A stretch of DNA of 64,000 nt from Streptococcus suis (lineage in GTDB: Bacteria; Bacillota; Bacilli; Lactobacillales; Streptococcaceae): contig NZ_POJD01000110.1 of NCBI RefSeq assembly GCF_002960445.1, forward strand, positions 62,001 through 126,000, in the 5' to 3' direction. The notes beneath the pieces were generated by a model. That model was not told the origin of the DNA, did no database searches, and saw only the letters and a program-made list of their open reading frames with translations. Shown piece by piece: positions 36,261 to 46,289 of this stretch (within the stretch, counting starts at the first letter, position 1; every line of letters starts with the position of its first letter). A program made the translations under genes and the position numbers.

Positions 36261-39230
36261 ATGGCTCATTTTGACCTTAAAGAACGTTATGATTTTCAGC
36301 AGTGGATTATCAAGGATTTAGAAACAGAAAATGGTTTTACTCACAGACCGCAGAGCAAGTATAATCAACGCTTGGCAATGGATACAGACATCTTGTGGGA
36401 GTTTCTGCGAGCAACCCAAGAAGACGAGATAGACTATCTCTTGAAGAAGTTGGACAAAGAGGTTATTCTCAACTTGATTAACCAAGAAATTATCAAGGGA
36501 GGTCTTCTCTTTGCCTTGAAGTCAGGGGTTTATATTGAAAATAAACAATTGAAACTGGTCTATCCCAAGCCTGCCACTTCCTTTAATGCCAAGGCAGTCA
36601 AGCGGTATGAGCAAAATCGCTTTACAGTTATGGAAGAGGTAGTCTACAAGGATCAAGAACGTGTAGACTTGGTTATCTTTCTGAATGGTCTAGCTTTGTT
36701 TGCGATTGAGTTGAAGCTTAATTCCAGTGGTCAATCGGTAGATGATGCTATTCGTCAGTTGAGAAAGCGAGATAGCAAGAACCGCTTGTTTAAGTTTGAC
36801 TCAGGGGTTTTGGCTTCTTTCGCAGTAGATACCTTGGAAGTCTACATGACGACCGAAATAAAGGAGCAAGATACCTATTTCCTTCCCTTCAATATGGGGA
36901 AAGGTGAAGGGGTTGACCAGGGGGCTGGAAATCCGCACAATGAATCTGGTCCAGACACAGCCTATTTTTGGAAGGAAGTGCTGACTAAGGATAGTATTCT
37001 TCAGTTGATTGAACGCTTTATCTTTTTGAAGATTGATCGGGAGAAAAAAGGCAAGAAAACGCTGATTTTCCCTCGTTACCAGCAAAGACGGGCAGTAAAT
37101 CGTGTCCTAGAGGATATGAAGGTCAATCACACCGATAGTAATTATCTGATTCAACACTCGGCAGGGTCTGGCAAGACCAATACGATTGCTTGGTTGGCAC
37201 ATAGTTTGGTCAGTCTGCATGACCACGAAGACCGAAATGTTGTGGATACGGTCTTGATTGTGACAGACAGGATTGTTGTGGACAGGCAGCTACAGGATGC
37301 TGTTCAGGCTATCCAGCATCAGCCTGGGGTTATCAAGGTGATGGATGACAAGGCGACTTCCAGTGACTTGGCGGATGCCTTGGCTGGAAATACCAAGATT
37401 ATCGCAACAACCATTCATAAATTCGCCCAAATCAATAAGTCAGATTGGATGACAGCTGGTCCAACTGCCCAGAAAAGATTTGCCATTCTGATTGATGAAG
37501 CCCACAGTTCGACGACGGGCTCCTATATGAGTGCTGTCAGTCAAGTTTTGACAGAAACAGATGTGGAAGACGGAACGATGGATGAGGTGCAGGAGGTTTC
37601 AGTGGCGGACGCCATTGAACAAGAAATCGCTCGGACAGGAAAGCAGGATAATATTTCGATTATTGCCTTTACGGCAACACCAAAAGCAACTACCTTGCAA
37701 TTATTTGGAAAAACCTTACCAGATGGTTCAAAAGGTCCTTTTGATGTCTACTCTATGAAACAGGCTATCCAGGAAGGCTTTATTCTGGATGTCTTGAATA
37801 ACTATACTACTTACAAGACGTACTACAAATTGAACAAGGCTGTTGAGGAGGATCCTCAGTTTAAGACAGGTCTTGCCAAGAGAAAGATTGCCAAGTTTAT
37901 CGAGTTATCGGATGAAAATATTGACCAGAAAGTTGAAATCATCATGGACCATTTCATCAGTCATGACATTATGGCTGAGTTGGGCGGTCAAGGTAAAGCT
38001 ATGATTGTTACATCGGGTCGTGAAGCAGCAGTCAAGTATCAAAAGTCTTTTAAACGTTATTTCAAAGAGCATCATATCACCAGTATTGGAGCTTTAGTTG
38101 CTTTTTCAGGTAAGGTGAGTATGGATGATCAGGATTATACCGAGGCTCTGATGAACGGAATTGCGGAGGACAAGCTTAAAGAGAGATTTGATACAGATGA
38201 TTATCAGGTCTTGATTGTGGCCAATAAATACCAGACAGGTTTTGACCAACCGAAATTGGTGGCTATGTATGTAGATAAAAAGTTGCGAGATGTAGCAGCT
38301 GTACAAACTCTATCTCGCCTCAATCGTACGGTGGGAGGCTACAATAAGAAAACTTTTGTACTAGACTTTAAAAATACCTATGAGGATATAAACAAGGCTT
38401 TTGCTCCTTACTATAAGGAAACGATTTTATCAGAAACGATTACGCCAAGTGATGTATTTGACTTGGTGCGTAAGATAGACGAATATAGTATTCTTGACAG
38501 TGATGTTATCCATGAGTTTAATCAATTCCTTTATCAAGAGAAACGCTCTAGTCGGGACAAACAAAAAATGACAGCATTGTTGAATAAAGGTTATAGTCGT
38601 GTTCAGGAATTTGATGAAAAGGAGCAGCTGGAAATCAAAAAAGTTTTCCGAGGTTTTCTTCGAATGTATACTTTTCTAATCCAAGCTACTGCCTATCAAA
38701 ATGAGGTTCTGCATGAGCGTTATAATTATCTACAAGAATTGGTGAAGATGATTGATGTTCGGCTTGGTGGGACGGATTTTACCATTGCGGATAAGATTGT
38801 GGTTGACTACATGAAGCACAAGCAAACAGGAGTCCATACCGTAGCTGACTTGGAAGGAGAATATACTCTTTCGCTTAATAAACCTAAAATCGGACCTATT
38901 GATGAAGAACAGGAAAAACGTCTTTCAGAGATTATTGATGAAATCAATGAGCAACTTGATTTGACGATTGATCCTCAAATCGGTGTTAGCGGAGCAGTTT
39001 CTATTCGTGAACTCATGAAGAAAAATGAGAAACTCAAGCAGTCTGCTAAGGTAAATTCTCGTGAAGATTTCGAGTTTTCTTTTGAGGATGAGATTGACAA
39101 TGCTTTGACTGAGGGGTATATGCAAAATCAAGATTTCTTTGGTGTCTTGCTCAATAATGATGCTTTCAAGAAACGAATTGCCAAGCTTTTTATAGATGAT
39201 GTGTACAGAAGTTTGAAAGATGATGAATAG
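36261..39230 (+). CDS. hsdR: Type I restriction endonuclease subunit HsdR
   Basis: 989 residues. The nuclease motif (VDLVIFLNGLALFAIELKL) ends in the catalytic ELK near residue 150. Walker A GSGKTNT is near 300 and the DEAH box IDEAHSS near 410, followed by SF2 helicase motifs (IIAFTATPKATTLQLFG). HsdR translocates DNA and cuts unmodified sites together with HsdM and HsdS encoded upstream. The Fic and kwa-like genes separate it from hsdS. RBS is AAGGAA (weak). Confidence 0.95.
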   Translation: MAHFDLKERYDFQQWIIKDLETENGFTHRPQSKYNQRLAMDTDILWEFLRATQEDEIDYLLKKLDKEVILNLINQEIIKGGLLFALKSGVYIENKQLKLVYPKPATSFNAKAVKRYEQNRFTVMEEVVYKDQERVDLVIFLNGLALFAIELKLNSSGQSVDDAIRQLRKRDSKNRLFKFDSGVLASFAVDTLEVYMTTEIKEQDTYFLPFNMGKGEGVDQGAGNPHNESGPDTAYFWKEVLTKDSILQLIERFIFLKIDREKKGKKTLIFPRYQQRRAVNRVLEDMKVNHTDSNYLIQHSAGSGKTNTIAWLAHSLVSLHDHEDRNVVDTVLIVTDRIVVDRQLQDAVQAIQHQPGVIKVMDDKATSSDLADALAGNTKIIATTIHKFAQINKSDWMTAGPTAQKRFAILIDEAHSSTTGSYMSAVSQVLTETDVEDGTMDEVQEVSVADAIEQEIARTGKQDNISIIAFTATPKATTLQLFGKTLPDGSKGPFDVYSMKQAIQEGFILDVLNNYTTYKTYYKLNKAVEEDPQFKTGLAKRKIAKFIELSDENIDQKVEIIMDHFISHDIMAELGGQGKAMIVTSGREAAVKYQKSFKRYFKEHHITSIGALVAFSGKVSMDDQDYTEALMNGIAEDKLKERFDTDDYQVLIVANKYQTGFDQPKLVAMYVDKKLRDVAAVQTLSRLNRTVGGYNKKTFVLDFKNTYEDINKAFAPYYKETILSETITPSDVFDLVRKIDEYSILDSDVIHEFNQFLYQEKRSSRDKQKMTALLNKGYSRVQEFDEKEQLEIKKVFRGFLRMYTFLIQATAYQNEVLHERYNYLQELVKMIDVRLGGTDFTIADKIVVDYMKHKQTGVHTVADLEGEYTLSLNKPKIGPIDEEQEKRLSEIIDEINEQLDLTIDPQIGVSGAVSIRELMKKNEKLKQSAKVNSREDFEFSFEDEIDNALTEGYMQNQDFFGVLLNNDAFKKRIAKLFIDDVYRSLKDDE

Positions 39231-39263
39231 GGAGTGAAAAAGAATTCGATAAGATAAAAGAGT

Positions 39264-39318
39264 TGCTCAACAAATTCTTGTTTCAAGTTGTTGAGTTGTA
39301 ACAGTCTATTTCCAGACA
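39264..39318. repeat. Partial copy of a dispersed intergenic repeat
   Basis: The stretch CTCAACAAATTCTTGTTTC...GTTGTTGAG...AACAGTCTAT...CCAGACA matches the reverse complement of 49011-49063 closely. It is a fragment of the repeat described at 48817-49130. Confidence 0.6.
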
Positions 39319-39390
39319 TCAATTAATGTGGAGACTGGGCTTGAGCTTAGTCTCTTGTGGGATGCTGCTAGTATCCTTCAGTTCTCTCCC

Positions 39391-39421
39391 AATCCTTCCG
39401 CAAATGCGGGAGGATTTTTTT
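39391..39421 (+). terminator. Terminator after hsdR
   Basis: AATCCTTCCGCA / TGCGGGAGGATT stem with a short loop and seven T. Confidence 0.8.
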
Positions 39422-39428
39422 GACATAG

Positions 39429-39460
39429 CAAAAAGGACCTGCATATGCAAGTCCTTTTGT
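39429..39460. terminator. Terminator downstream of pflB
   Basis: AAAAGGACCTGCATATGCAA then GTCCTTTT: a long stem with A-run and T-run, serving the reverse-strand pflB transcript. Confidence 0.8.
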
Positions 39461-39470
39461 CTTTGTTTGA

Positions 39471-41816
39471 TTAAGCTTGGCCTGAAACTTCAGCAGCGTG
39501 GTCATCCATTGAAAGAACTTCGTGGAAGACACGTTGTGTCAATTCAGTTTTTTGCTCTTTAGTGAGGTATTTAGTGTTTACGCAGTATCCTGAGATACGA
39601 ACGATAACATCTTCACCCGCCATGATTTTCTCGTAAACGTCGTTTAAGTCCATAACGTTCAAGTTAACGTGTTGACCACCTTGCTCGAAGTATCCGTCAA
39701 GGATAGTCACCAAGTTTGTCACTTGCTCATCGAAGGTCTTACCAAGGGCTTTTGGAGAAACCTGAGTTGTCAATGAGATACCGTCGTTGGCATGGTTGAA
39801 GTTGAGCTTAGAAAGGGTGTTCAAGTTTTGCAACCAACCACCACGAGATTTAGAAGTTGGGTTAGCACCTGGTGGGAAGAATTCCACTTTAGAAGTGTTG
39901 ACTGAGCCATCTTCGTTGAGGAATACACCACGGTGAACAGGTGAGTTACCAGTTTGTTTAGAGTAGGCAACGTTTGAAGTGATGGTCAAGATAGAAACTG
40001 CAGCTTCTGCATTCTTGTAAAGTTTCTTGTTAGCAAGACGAGTATAGAATGCTTCCATGAGCCATTTCGCGATATCGTCTACACGGTCATCATCTTCACC
40101 ATAGCGTGGGAAGTCACCAGTTACTTCGTAATCGTAGATGAAGCCATCTTCGTCACGGATTGGTTTCACTTGTGCGTACTTGATAGCTGACAAGGAGTCA
40201 ACAGTGTTGGCAAAACCACAGATACCGAAGCCCATATTTGCACGAAGGTGAGTTGGCAAGAAGGCCATTTGAACTGCTTCGTAGTTGTACTTGTCTGTCA
40301 TGAAGTGGATAATATTCATGGCATCAACATAAGTATCTGTCAACCAGTCAAGGGCTTTCTCAAAGTTTGCGATAACTTGGTCGTAGTCAAAGATTTCAGA
40401 AGTGTTTGGTTCAACACCGTCGAATACTTTGTAGTCTTTGTGAACATCATCGTAACCGTTGTTCCAGCTTGAAAGAAGGGCTTTCAATACGTTTACACGC
40501 GCACCGAAGTACTGGATGTTGTGGCGTTTGTCTTCGCTTTCTGGGTCAAGTGGAGACACACAGCAAGAGATACAGCTCATTTCACCATAACCGTCTTTGG
40601 CCATTGTTGTTACACCTTCGTATTGGATAGAAGAGTGTTTGTGGCTCATTGCCATACAGTAGCGACGGAATGCGTATGGAAGTTGGTCAGACCAAAGAAC
40701 TGTCAAGTTTGGTTCTGGAGAGTTACCGATGTTGTCAAGTGTGTTCAAGAAACGGTAGTCCATCTTGGTAACACGGTGACGACCATCGTTACCCATACCT
40801 GCCATAGATGTTGTCAAGAATGTTGGGTCACCAGAGTAGATTTCGTCGAAGGCTTTTGTACGAGCGAATTTCACTGTACGGAGTTTCAATACGAAGTCAT
40901 CAACAAATTCTTGGATTTCTGATTCAGTAAATGTACCGCGAGCCAAGTCACGTTCTGCGTAGATATCAAGTACGATTGGCACACGACCAAGAGAAGTTGC
41001 CGCACCGTTGATAACACGGCAGACTGCCATGAAGGCGATGTTTGTCCATTGGATAGCTTCTTTTGTGTTCATCGCAGGTTTGCGAACATCAACACCGTAC
41101 AAGTCACCCAAGCGAACAACTTGTTGCAAGGCTTGGTACTGCATGTTGATTTCTTCGCGAAGACGGATTGACTCTTCGTCGATTTCAGTGATGGCATTCC
41201 AGTCAGCTACTTTTTCTTCCATCAAGTAGTCAGCTCCGTAAAGGGCCAAACGAGCATACATACCGATGATACGGCCACGTGAGTAAGCATCTGGAAGACC
41301 AGAAACGTGGTGTGAGTGGCGAGCACGGCGGATGTCAGCTGTGTAGGCACGGAAGATACCGTCGTTTACAGTTGTAGCGTGTTTTGTATAGATTTCATGG
41401 ATAAGTGGGTCTGGAGTATAGCCGTTTTCGATAAGCGTTGTTTCAGCCATACGGATACCACCACGTGGCATGAAGTTGAGTTTGAAGAGCTCATCGTTTT
41501 GGATACCGAAAATCAGCTCGTTGTCTTTATCAATGAAACCAGCTGGGATGTCAGCAATAGAGGTCGCACGATCCACGTCCATTGGGAAGCGTGTGTCTTC
41601 GTAGCCAGCTTTTGTTTCTTCGATGATTTTCTTGATGTGAAGCGAACGCTCAGTTGGTCCTGCAAGGAAACTTTCATCTCCATCATAAGGAGTGTAGTTA
41701 GCTTGTACAAAGCGGGTAATACTAGCCTTTTCTTGCCAGTCTACACCTTTGAAGCCTTCCCAGGCTTGAGCGAAAATGTCTTCAGTAACATTTTTAGTTT
41801 TCACTTTTGTTGACAT
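39471..41816 (-). CDS. pflB: Formate acetyltransferase (pyruvate formate-lyase)
   Basis: 781 residues. The Cys-Cys active site is in [16 protein letters not shown] near residue 420, and the glycyl radical site is in [16 protein letters not shown] near residue 746. The enzyme converts pyruvate and CoA to formate and acetyl-CoA in anaerobic mixed-acid fermentation and needs the activating enzyme PflA, not encoded here. Its promoter (TTGTGG / TATACT, 17 apart, reverse strand 41858-41886) overlaps a cre-like site at 41869-41882. RBS is AAAGGAGAA. Confidence 0.96.
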   Translation of the reverse strand: MSTKVKTKNVTEDIFAQAWEGFKGVDWQEKASITRFVQANYTPYDGDESFLAGPTERSLHIKKIIEETKAGYEDTRFPMDVDRATSIADIPAGFIDKDNELIFGIQNDELFKLNFMPRGGIRMAETTLIENGYTPDPLIHEIYTKHATTVNDGIFRAYTADIRRARHSHHVSGLPDAYSRGRIIGMYARLALYGADYLMEEKVADWNAITEIDEESIRLREEINMQYQALQQVVRLGDLYGVDVRKPAMNTKEAIQWTNIAFMAVCRVINGAATSLGRVPIVLDIYAERDLARGTFTESEIQEFVDDFVLKLRTVKFARTKAFDEIYSGDPTFLTTSMAGMGNDGRHRVTKMDYRFLNTLDNIGNSPEPNLTVLWSDQLPYAFRRYCMAMSHKHSSIQYEGVTTMAKDGYGEMSCISCCVSPLDPESEDKRHNIQYFGARVNVLKALLSSWNNGYDDVHKDYKVFDGVEPNTSEIFDYDQVIANFEKALDWLTDTYVDAMNIIHFMTDKYNYEAVQMAFLPTHLRANMGFGICGFANTVDSLSAIKYAQVKPIRDEDGFIYDYEVTGDFPRYGEDDDRVDDIAKWLMEAFYTRLANKKLYKNAEAAVSILTITSNVAYSKQTGNSPVHRGVFLNEDGSVNTSKVEFFPPGANPTSKSRGGWLQNLNTLSKLNFNHANDGISLTTQVSPKALGKTFDEQVTNLVTILDGYFEQGGQHVNLNVMDLNDVYEKIMAGEDVIVRISGYCVNTKYLTKEQKTELTQRVFHEVLSMDDHAAEVSGQA

Positions 41817-41857
41817 GAGGGTTCTCCTTTGAGATAGTTTTGTTTTTCACATATTTT

Positions 41858-41886
41858 AGTATATCATATGTAAGCACTTTCCACAA
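41858..41886 (-). promoter_or_regulatory. Promoter of pflB with overlapping cre-like site
   Basis: On the reverse strand TTGTGG and TATACT are 17 bases apart. On the plus strand TGTAAGCACTTTCC (41869-41882) matches the CcpA consensus at 12 of 14 positions and nearly equals the site at agaS. Confidence 0.6.
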
Positions 41887-42064
41887 GATAAAAATAGTTG
41901 AAAACATACTGAAATAATTTTCATTTTATATGTAAAAAAGTAGAAAAGATAAAATTGCTTTTCATAGCTCAAACTTGAACGAAGGGAGACGCTTATTTTC
42001 GAGGCGTGAAAGATTTGCAAAAATAATGTATAATGTGTTACATACAAAAGCAGAAAGGAGCACC

Positions 42065-43159
42065 ATGTTAATTTTTCCCCTAATCAATGATTTATCTCGA
42101 AAAATTATTCATGTAGACATGGATGCGTTTTTTGCTGCTATAGAGGTCAGGGATAATCCTGCTTTGAAAGGGAAGCCAGTTATTATTGGTGCAGATCCGC
42201 GACTGTCTGGCGGTCGTGGAGTGGTATCTACCTGTAGTTATGAGGCGCGTGCCTTTGGCATTCATTCGGCCATGTCCTCCAAGGAGGCCTATGAACGCTG
42301 TCCGCAAGCCGTCTTCATTTCTGGAAATTATGAAAAATACCAGGAAGTGGGGCGACAGGTCAGGGAGATTTTTCACCGCTATACCGACTTGGTGGAACCC
42401 ATGTCCATTGACGAGGCCTATCTGGATGTGACAGAAAACAAGCTGGGTTTAAGCTCGGCAGTCAAAATTGCCAAACTCATCCAATACGACATCTGGAATG
42501 AACTGCATCTGACAGCTTCTGCAGGGGTTTCCTACAATAAATTCCTGGCTAAAATTGCCTCGGATATGGAAAAACCGCATGGTCTGACCCTGATTTTGCC
42601 AGAGGATGCTGTTGGAGTACTAGCCTCTTTGCCTGTTGAAAAATTTCACGGGGTTGGTAAGAAGACGGTCGAACGACTGCATGAGATGGGAGTTTCTACT
42701 GGTCAGGATTTGTTAGATGTGCCAGAAATGGTCTTGATCGACCGTTTTGGTCGCTTTGGTTATGATTTGTATCGGAAGGCTAGAGGCATTTCGAATAGTC
42801 CCGTCAAAACCAATCGGGTACGAAAGTCTATCGGTAAGGAAAGAACCTACCGCAAGCTCCTTTATCGAGATGAAGATGTCTTGAAAGAGCTAGTCAGCCT
42901 CTGTCAACGAGTGGCCGCCAGCTTGGAGCGAAATGAGAAACAAGGGCGAACCATTGTTCTGAAAATCCGCTATGGAGATTTTTCAACCCTGACCAAGCGA
43001 CATAGTTTGGGAGAAGCGACCAATCAAGCTCAAGTAATAGAGAAAGAAATCCGTCAGCTTTTTGAAGAAGTTGGACAGGCTGAGAAAGGTGTCCGCTTGC
43101 TGGGAGTGACCGTTACAAATTTTGTGGAAGGAGAAAGTAGAATTGCAAATTTCGAGTAG
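42065..43159 (+). CDS. dinB: DNA polymerase IV (Y-family)
   Basis: 364 residues from the ATG at 42065 with AAAGGAG before it; an ATG at 41975 would add 30 unrelated residues. Catalytic motifs are [14 protein letters not shown] near residue 16 and MSIDEAYLD near 119, followed by helix-hairpin-helix [13 protein letters not shown] near 195. It copies damaged DNA with low fidelity. A -10 TATAAT is at 42029. No LexA-type operator was recognised. Confidence 0.95.
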   Translation: MLIFPLINDLSRKIIHVDMDAFFAAIEVRDNPALKGKPVIIGADPRLSGGRGVVSTCSYEARAFGIHSAMSSKEAYERCPQAVFISGNYEKYQEVGRQVREIFHRYTDLVEPMSIDEAYLDVTENKLGLSSAVKIAKLIQYDIWNELHLTASAGVSYNKFLAKIASDMEKPHGLTLILPEDAVGVLASLPVEKFHGVGKKTVERLHEMGVSTGQDLLDVPEMVLIDRFGRFGYDLYRKARGISNSPVKTNRVRKSIGKERTYRKLLYRDEDVLKELVSLCQRVAASLERNEKQGRTIVLKIRYGDFSTLTKRHSLGEATNQAQVIEKEIRQLFEEVGQAEKGVRLLGVTVTNFVEGESRIANFE

Positions 43160-43562
43160 ATTTACCATTGCTAGTCATATCTTGGTCTTGCTAGCCTTGG
43201 AGGGAGAAAAGGAAAAACAGACCAGTACCAGCATTGCAGGCAGTGTAGGGGTTAATCCAGTCATCATCCGCAATATTCTGTCCCAGTTGAAAGAGGCAGG
43301 TTTGGTTCAGGTGGCGCGCGGTGTAGGTGGCGCACGTTTGGCCCAAGCTCCAGACAAAATTACCCTCCTCCATATTTATCAGGCTGTAGAGTTATTTGGA
43401 GAAAAAGGGAAACTTTTTGGCTTTCATGAACAACCCAATCCAGCCTGTCAGGTCGGCCGCTCTATCCATCCTCTGCTAGATAGCCGTTTGGAAAATGCCC
43501 AGTCGGCTCTGGAAAAAGAGTTGGGACAAACAACAATTGCTGATTTATTGGCAGAATTATAG
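43143..43562 (+). CDS. Rrf2-family transcriptional regulator (YwnA type)
   Basis: 139 residues from a TTG at 43143 giving [20 protein letters not shown], the usual Rrf2 opening, with AAGGAG before it. It overlaps the dinB end. The winged-helix part ([20 protein letters not shown]) is clear. The Cys triad of iron-sulfur Rrf2 members is absent (one Cys in PACQVGRS), so it is probably a YwnA-like redox or thiol-responsive repressor. Two identical-geometry operators lie between it and the next gene. Confidence 0.88.
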   Translation: MQISSRFTIASHILVLLALEGEKEKQTSTSIAGSVGVNPVIIRNILSQLKEAGLVQVARGVGGARLAQAPDKITLLHIYQAVELFGEKGKLFGFHEQPNPACQVGRSIHPLLDSRLENAQSALEKELGQTTIADLLAEL

Positions 43563-43603
43563 GTATTCAATCATCCTCGTGGTGATTTTTTTAAACTTTT
43601 TAG

Positions 43604-43624
43604 TTGTAATATTTGACATTACAA
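43604..43624. promoter_or_regulatory. Operator 1 upstream of the oxidoreductase gene
   Basis: TTGTAAT and ATTACAA separated by 7 bases: a perfect inverted repeat that overlaps the -35 (TTGACA, 43613). Confidence 0.7.
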
Positions 43625-43641
43625 CGAACATAGTATAAACT
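43613..43641 (+). promoter_or_regulatory. Promoter of the NAD(P)-binding oxidoreductase gene
   Basis: TTGACA at 43613 and TAAACT at 43636, spacer 17. It lies between two operator copies. Confidence 0.55.
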
Positions 43642-43646
43642 AAGCA

Positions 43647-43667
43647 TTGTAAACAAAAACATTACAA
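43647..43667. promoter_or_regulatory. Operator 2 upstream of the oxidoreductase gene
   Basis: TTGTAAA and ATTACAA with the same 21-base span as operator 1 and 43 bases further on, about four helix turns. Confidence 0.65.
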
Positions 43668-43689
43668 GAAAGCAAGTGAGGTAAACAAT

Positions 43690-44319
43690 ATGAAAATCGC
43701 CATTATCGCAGCAAACGGTAAAGCAGGTCAAGCCATTGCCAAAGAAGCAGTAGAACGTGGTCATCAGGTGACGGCTATTGTCCGCTCTGAAAACAAGAGC
43801 GCAGCCCAGGAAGTAATCCAAAAAGATGCTTTTGCACTTAGCAAGGAAGACTTTGCAGATTTTGATGTGGTTGTCAACGCCTTTGGTGCTTGGACACCAG
43901 AAACGCTACCAGATCACAGCCGTCTAGCAAGCCATTTGACAGACTTGCTTGCAGGGACATCCACTCGCCTCTTGATTGTCGGTGGTGCAGGTAGCCTCTA
44001 CCTAGACCAGAGCCAGACAAGCATGCTCAAGGATGCCCCAGACTTCCCAGCGGACTACCTACCAGTCGCAGAGGCTATGGGCGCAGGTCTTGACATCTAC
44101 CGTCAGGCGACAGCGGTCAACTGGACCTATATCAGCCCAGCAGCTGATTTTGATGCAGAAGGTCAAAAAGCAGGTGCTTATACCCTTGCTGGCGAGGTTT
44201 TCCAGGTCAATGGTCAAGGTGAAAGTTATATTAGCTATGTAGACTATGCAGTGGCCTTAGTAGATATTGCCGAAAAAGGTGGCTACCAGCAAGAACGCAT
44301 TTCGGTTTTTGCATCGTAA
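43690..44319 (+). CDS. NAD(P)H-binding oxidoreductase (atypical SDR, YwnB type)
   Basis: 209 residues with a Rossmann start MKIAIIAANGKAGQAIAKEA and RGHQVTAIVRS near 25. The later LLIVGGAGSLYLDQSQTSM is typical of the NmrA/YwnB-like SDR group. The substrate is unknown. It lies downstream of the Rrf2 gene and of two TTGTAA-N-TTACAA operators, as for the ywnA-ywnB pair of Bacillus, so it is probably repressed by that regulator. Confidence 0.85.
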   Translation: MKIAIIAANGKAGQAIAKEAVERGHQVTAIVRSENKSAAQEVIQKDAFALSKEDFADFDVVVNAFGAWTPETLPDHSRLASHLTDLLAGTSTRLLIVGGAGSLYLDQSQTSMLKDAPDFPADYLPVAEAMGAGLDIYRQATAVNWTYISPAADFDAEGQKAGAYTLAGEVFQVNGQGESYISYVDYAVALVDIAEKGGYQQERISVFAS

Positions 44320-44327
44320 AATAGTAG

Positions 44328-44362
44328 AAAAGATAGTTCCCATCGAGGAATTATCTTTTTTA
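44328..44362 (+). terminator. Terminator after the oxidoreductase gene
   Basis: AAAGATAGTTCC / GGAATTATCTTT stem with a 6-base loop and T-run. Confidence 0.8.
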
Positions 44363-44413
44363 TTTTTGTTCTATATAGTATAATAATATGTATAAAACAA
44401 AAAGGAGTTCCCT

Positions 44414-45334
44414 ATGATTCACTTGATTTGTCCCAATCCAGCCCTAGACCGTACGCTTCTTGTGGAGAAGATAGAAAAAAACATTCCCCTACGTCCGTCA
44501 GAAGTCAGAGATTATCCAGGAGGTAAGAGTTTCAACGTAGCCTATGCCCTTCGAGAAAATGGTGTGACAGACTACACGATCCATACCATTTTAGGTGGGC
44601 AGATCGGTCGCTATATTCAAGACCTTAATGTCCAAAAGGGAAATCAACTGCAGGTCGTTGAAAATGACCAGAACACAAGAACCTGCAATATTTACGTGGA
44701 AACCAGCACAGGCGATGTCGTTCTTTTCTATGAAAAAGGCTTTGAACTGACAGAGGACCTGCTTGACCAATTTACCCAGCAGATAGCAAATAGCCTAGAA
44801 GCTGGCGATATCCTAGTCTTCTCAGGCAGTCTCATGAAGGGCATGCCGGATGATTATATTCAGCGATTTATTGAAAAATACCCAGAGGTCTTGACCATTG
44901 TGGATACCAGTGGACCAGCCTTACAAGCTGCCTATCAAGCTCGTCCAGCCCTGATCAAAATCAATAATGAGGAGCTCAAGGACATCTATCCAGAGCTGGA
45001 TGAAGAAAGTCCAGAGGATATTTTGAGGATACTAAAAGAAGTCACTCCTCATGAGAATATCATCATTACCATGGGTGGAAAGGGCAGTTTGGCAAAGATC
45101 GGTCAGCGTTTCTTCCGTATCCAGTCGCCTAAAAAAGAAACACGCAATCCCATTGCGGCAGGAGATTTCTACCTAGGCTTGCTAGTTAAGGGTATCAGCC
45201 AAGGGCAAGAGCCTGAGATTTTCTTGAAAGAGGCAGCAGCCTTTGCGACTGCCAACTGCCTTAACTACTTCCCAGAAGTCGAAGCAGAGCAATTTGCAGA
45301 GATAGCGGGTAAAGTTGTTCTAGAAGAGGTGTAA
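44414..45334 (+). CDS. PfkB-family hexose kinase (1-phosphofructokinase/tagatose-6-phosphate kinase type)
   Basis: 306 residues. The opening IHLICPNPALDRTLLVEKIE and DYPGGKSFNVAYALRENGV near residue 37 define the FruK/LacC group of the PfkB family. The catalytic motif is NPIAAGDFYLG near 249, where the usual GAGD is AAGD with the base Asp kept. It phosphorylates a sugar phosphate; the substrate is not clear from sequence. A -10 TATAAT lies at 44379. RBS is AAAGGAG. Confidence 0.85.
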   Translation: MIHLICPNPALDRTLLVEKIEKNIPLRPSEVRDYPGGKSFNVAYALRENGVTDYTIHTILGGQIGRYIQDLNVQKGNQLQVVENDQNTRTCNIYVETSTGDVVLFYEKGFELTEDLLDQFTQQIANSLEAGDILVFSGSLMKGMPDDYIQRFIEKYPEVLTIVDTSGPALQAAYQARPALIKINNEELKDIYPELDEESPEDILRILKEVTPHENIIITMGGKGSLAKIGQRFFRIQSPKKETRNPIAAGDFYLGLLVKGISQGQEPEIFLKEAAAFATANCLNYFPEVEAEQFAEIAGKVVLEEV

Positions 45335-45412
45335 TACATATTCATCTATCAGCATTTATTTTTTGATATTTTTCAAAAACGATGCTTTTAGTGAGTTTTG
45401 GTGTGATAATGC

Positions 45413-45448
45413 AAAAAAGCAAATAGCAACTCGTGCTATTTGCTTTTT
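45413..45448. terminator. Bidirectional terminator between the kinase and lipoprotein genes
   Basis: AAAAGCAAATAGCA / TGCTATTTGCTTTT stem with a 5-base loop. Confidence 0.85.
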
Positions 45449-45470
45449 AATAAGTGCTAGATACAATATG

Positions 45471-46184
45471 TTACTCTACCTTATCCAAGGTTACATGTAC
45501 ATGAGGTTCTGATACCAGGTCGTACACGGCTTCTACAGATGGGTCAAAAGGATTTCCCCACATAATGACCTTGTATTGTCCGTCCTCTAGGATAAAACCT
45601 GGTGCAATCCGTCCGCCGAGGCCAGTTACTCCTGGTAGAAGGGCAGAACCTTCGCCATCAACTCCACGGATTAGGTAGTGGTTTGGAGCATATTCGACTA
45701 GGTCTGTAATTTGAGCTGTGTAGGTCTGGATGAGGTGTTCTCCTTCCTCATCTTCACTAAGTCGAAAATCTTCATAAGTAGTAAAGGTGCCGTCTGCGCT
45801 GATAGTTACTTCAACATTGCGCGCTTGCTGGCTACTTCCTTGCCATTTTCCAACTAGGTCGTCGGGGATATTAGTGGCTGGCAAAGTTAGTAGCTGAGTG
45901 TGAGTTGTTTCGGTACTTAGGACACTTTCTTGGGCTTGAGAGCTTTGGCTGTCTTGATTTTCCTGACTTCCCTCAGTTTGTTGGCTTGTATCTGTCGAAG
46001 AGCTGGTTTCACTTGTTTTTTCCACAGAGCTAGAACTGTTAGCAGTGCTTGTCTGTTTGGTACTTGCTTGGGTCGTTTTACTAGTGGTTGCTTCTGTCTG
46101 GCTTTCTTGTTTTTTTGCTGAACAAGCTGTCAATAGACAGGTTACAGAGAGCAACAATACTGAGTAGTTGAATATCTTTTTCAT
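45471..46184 (-). CDS. Lipoprotein with Ser/Thr/Gln-rich linker
   Basis: 237 residues. The type II signal peptide MKKIFNYSVLLLSVTCLLTA ends in a lipobox with Cys21 as the lipidated residue. A low-complexity linker (about 25-95) precedes a globular part with LVGKWQGSSQQARNVEVTIS near 113. The domain resembles other lipocalin-like streptococcal lipoproteins in its G-x-W start, but I could not name a family. RBS is GGAGGTAAG. It is next to recD2 on the same strand, 106 bases downstream. Confidence 0.8.
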   Translation of the reverse strand: MKKIFNYSVLLLSVTCLLTACSAKKQESQTEATTSKTTQASTKQTSTANSSSSVEKTSETSSSTDTSQQTEGSQENQDSQSSQAQESVLSTETTHTQLLTLPATNIPDDLVGKWQGSSQQARNVEVTISADGTFTTYEDFRLSEDEEGEHLIQTYTAQITDLVEYAPNHYLIRGVDGEGSALLPGVTGLGGRIAPGFILEDGQYKVIMWGNPFDPSVEAVYDLVSEPHVHVTLDKVE

Positions 46185-46289
46185 TTGTTCTTACCTCCGC
46201 TTATAAACAGAGTATAACAAATAAAAACAAGCTTGTCAACACAAAGTTGTAATATTTGTAACATTTTTGTAATAAAAGAAATATTTTTG

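Noticed and set aside
29727..39230. Whole defence region as a prophage or conjugative element
   Set aside because: No integrase, structural, lysis, relaxase or transfer gene is present, and no attachment repeats were found.
39326..39562. 78-codon frame between hsdR and pflB
   Set aside because: It runs through two terminators and into the pflB end; no RBS.
43122..43142. Earlier ATG start for the Rrf2 regulator
   Set aside because: It would add MWKEKVE before the conserved start and place the RBS inside the gene; the TTG at 43143 fits the family.
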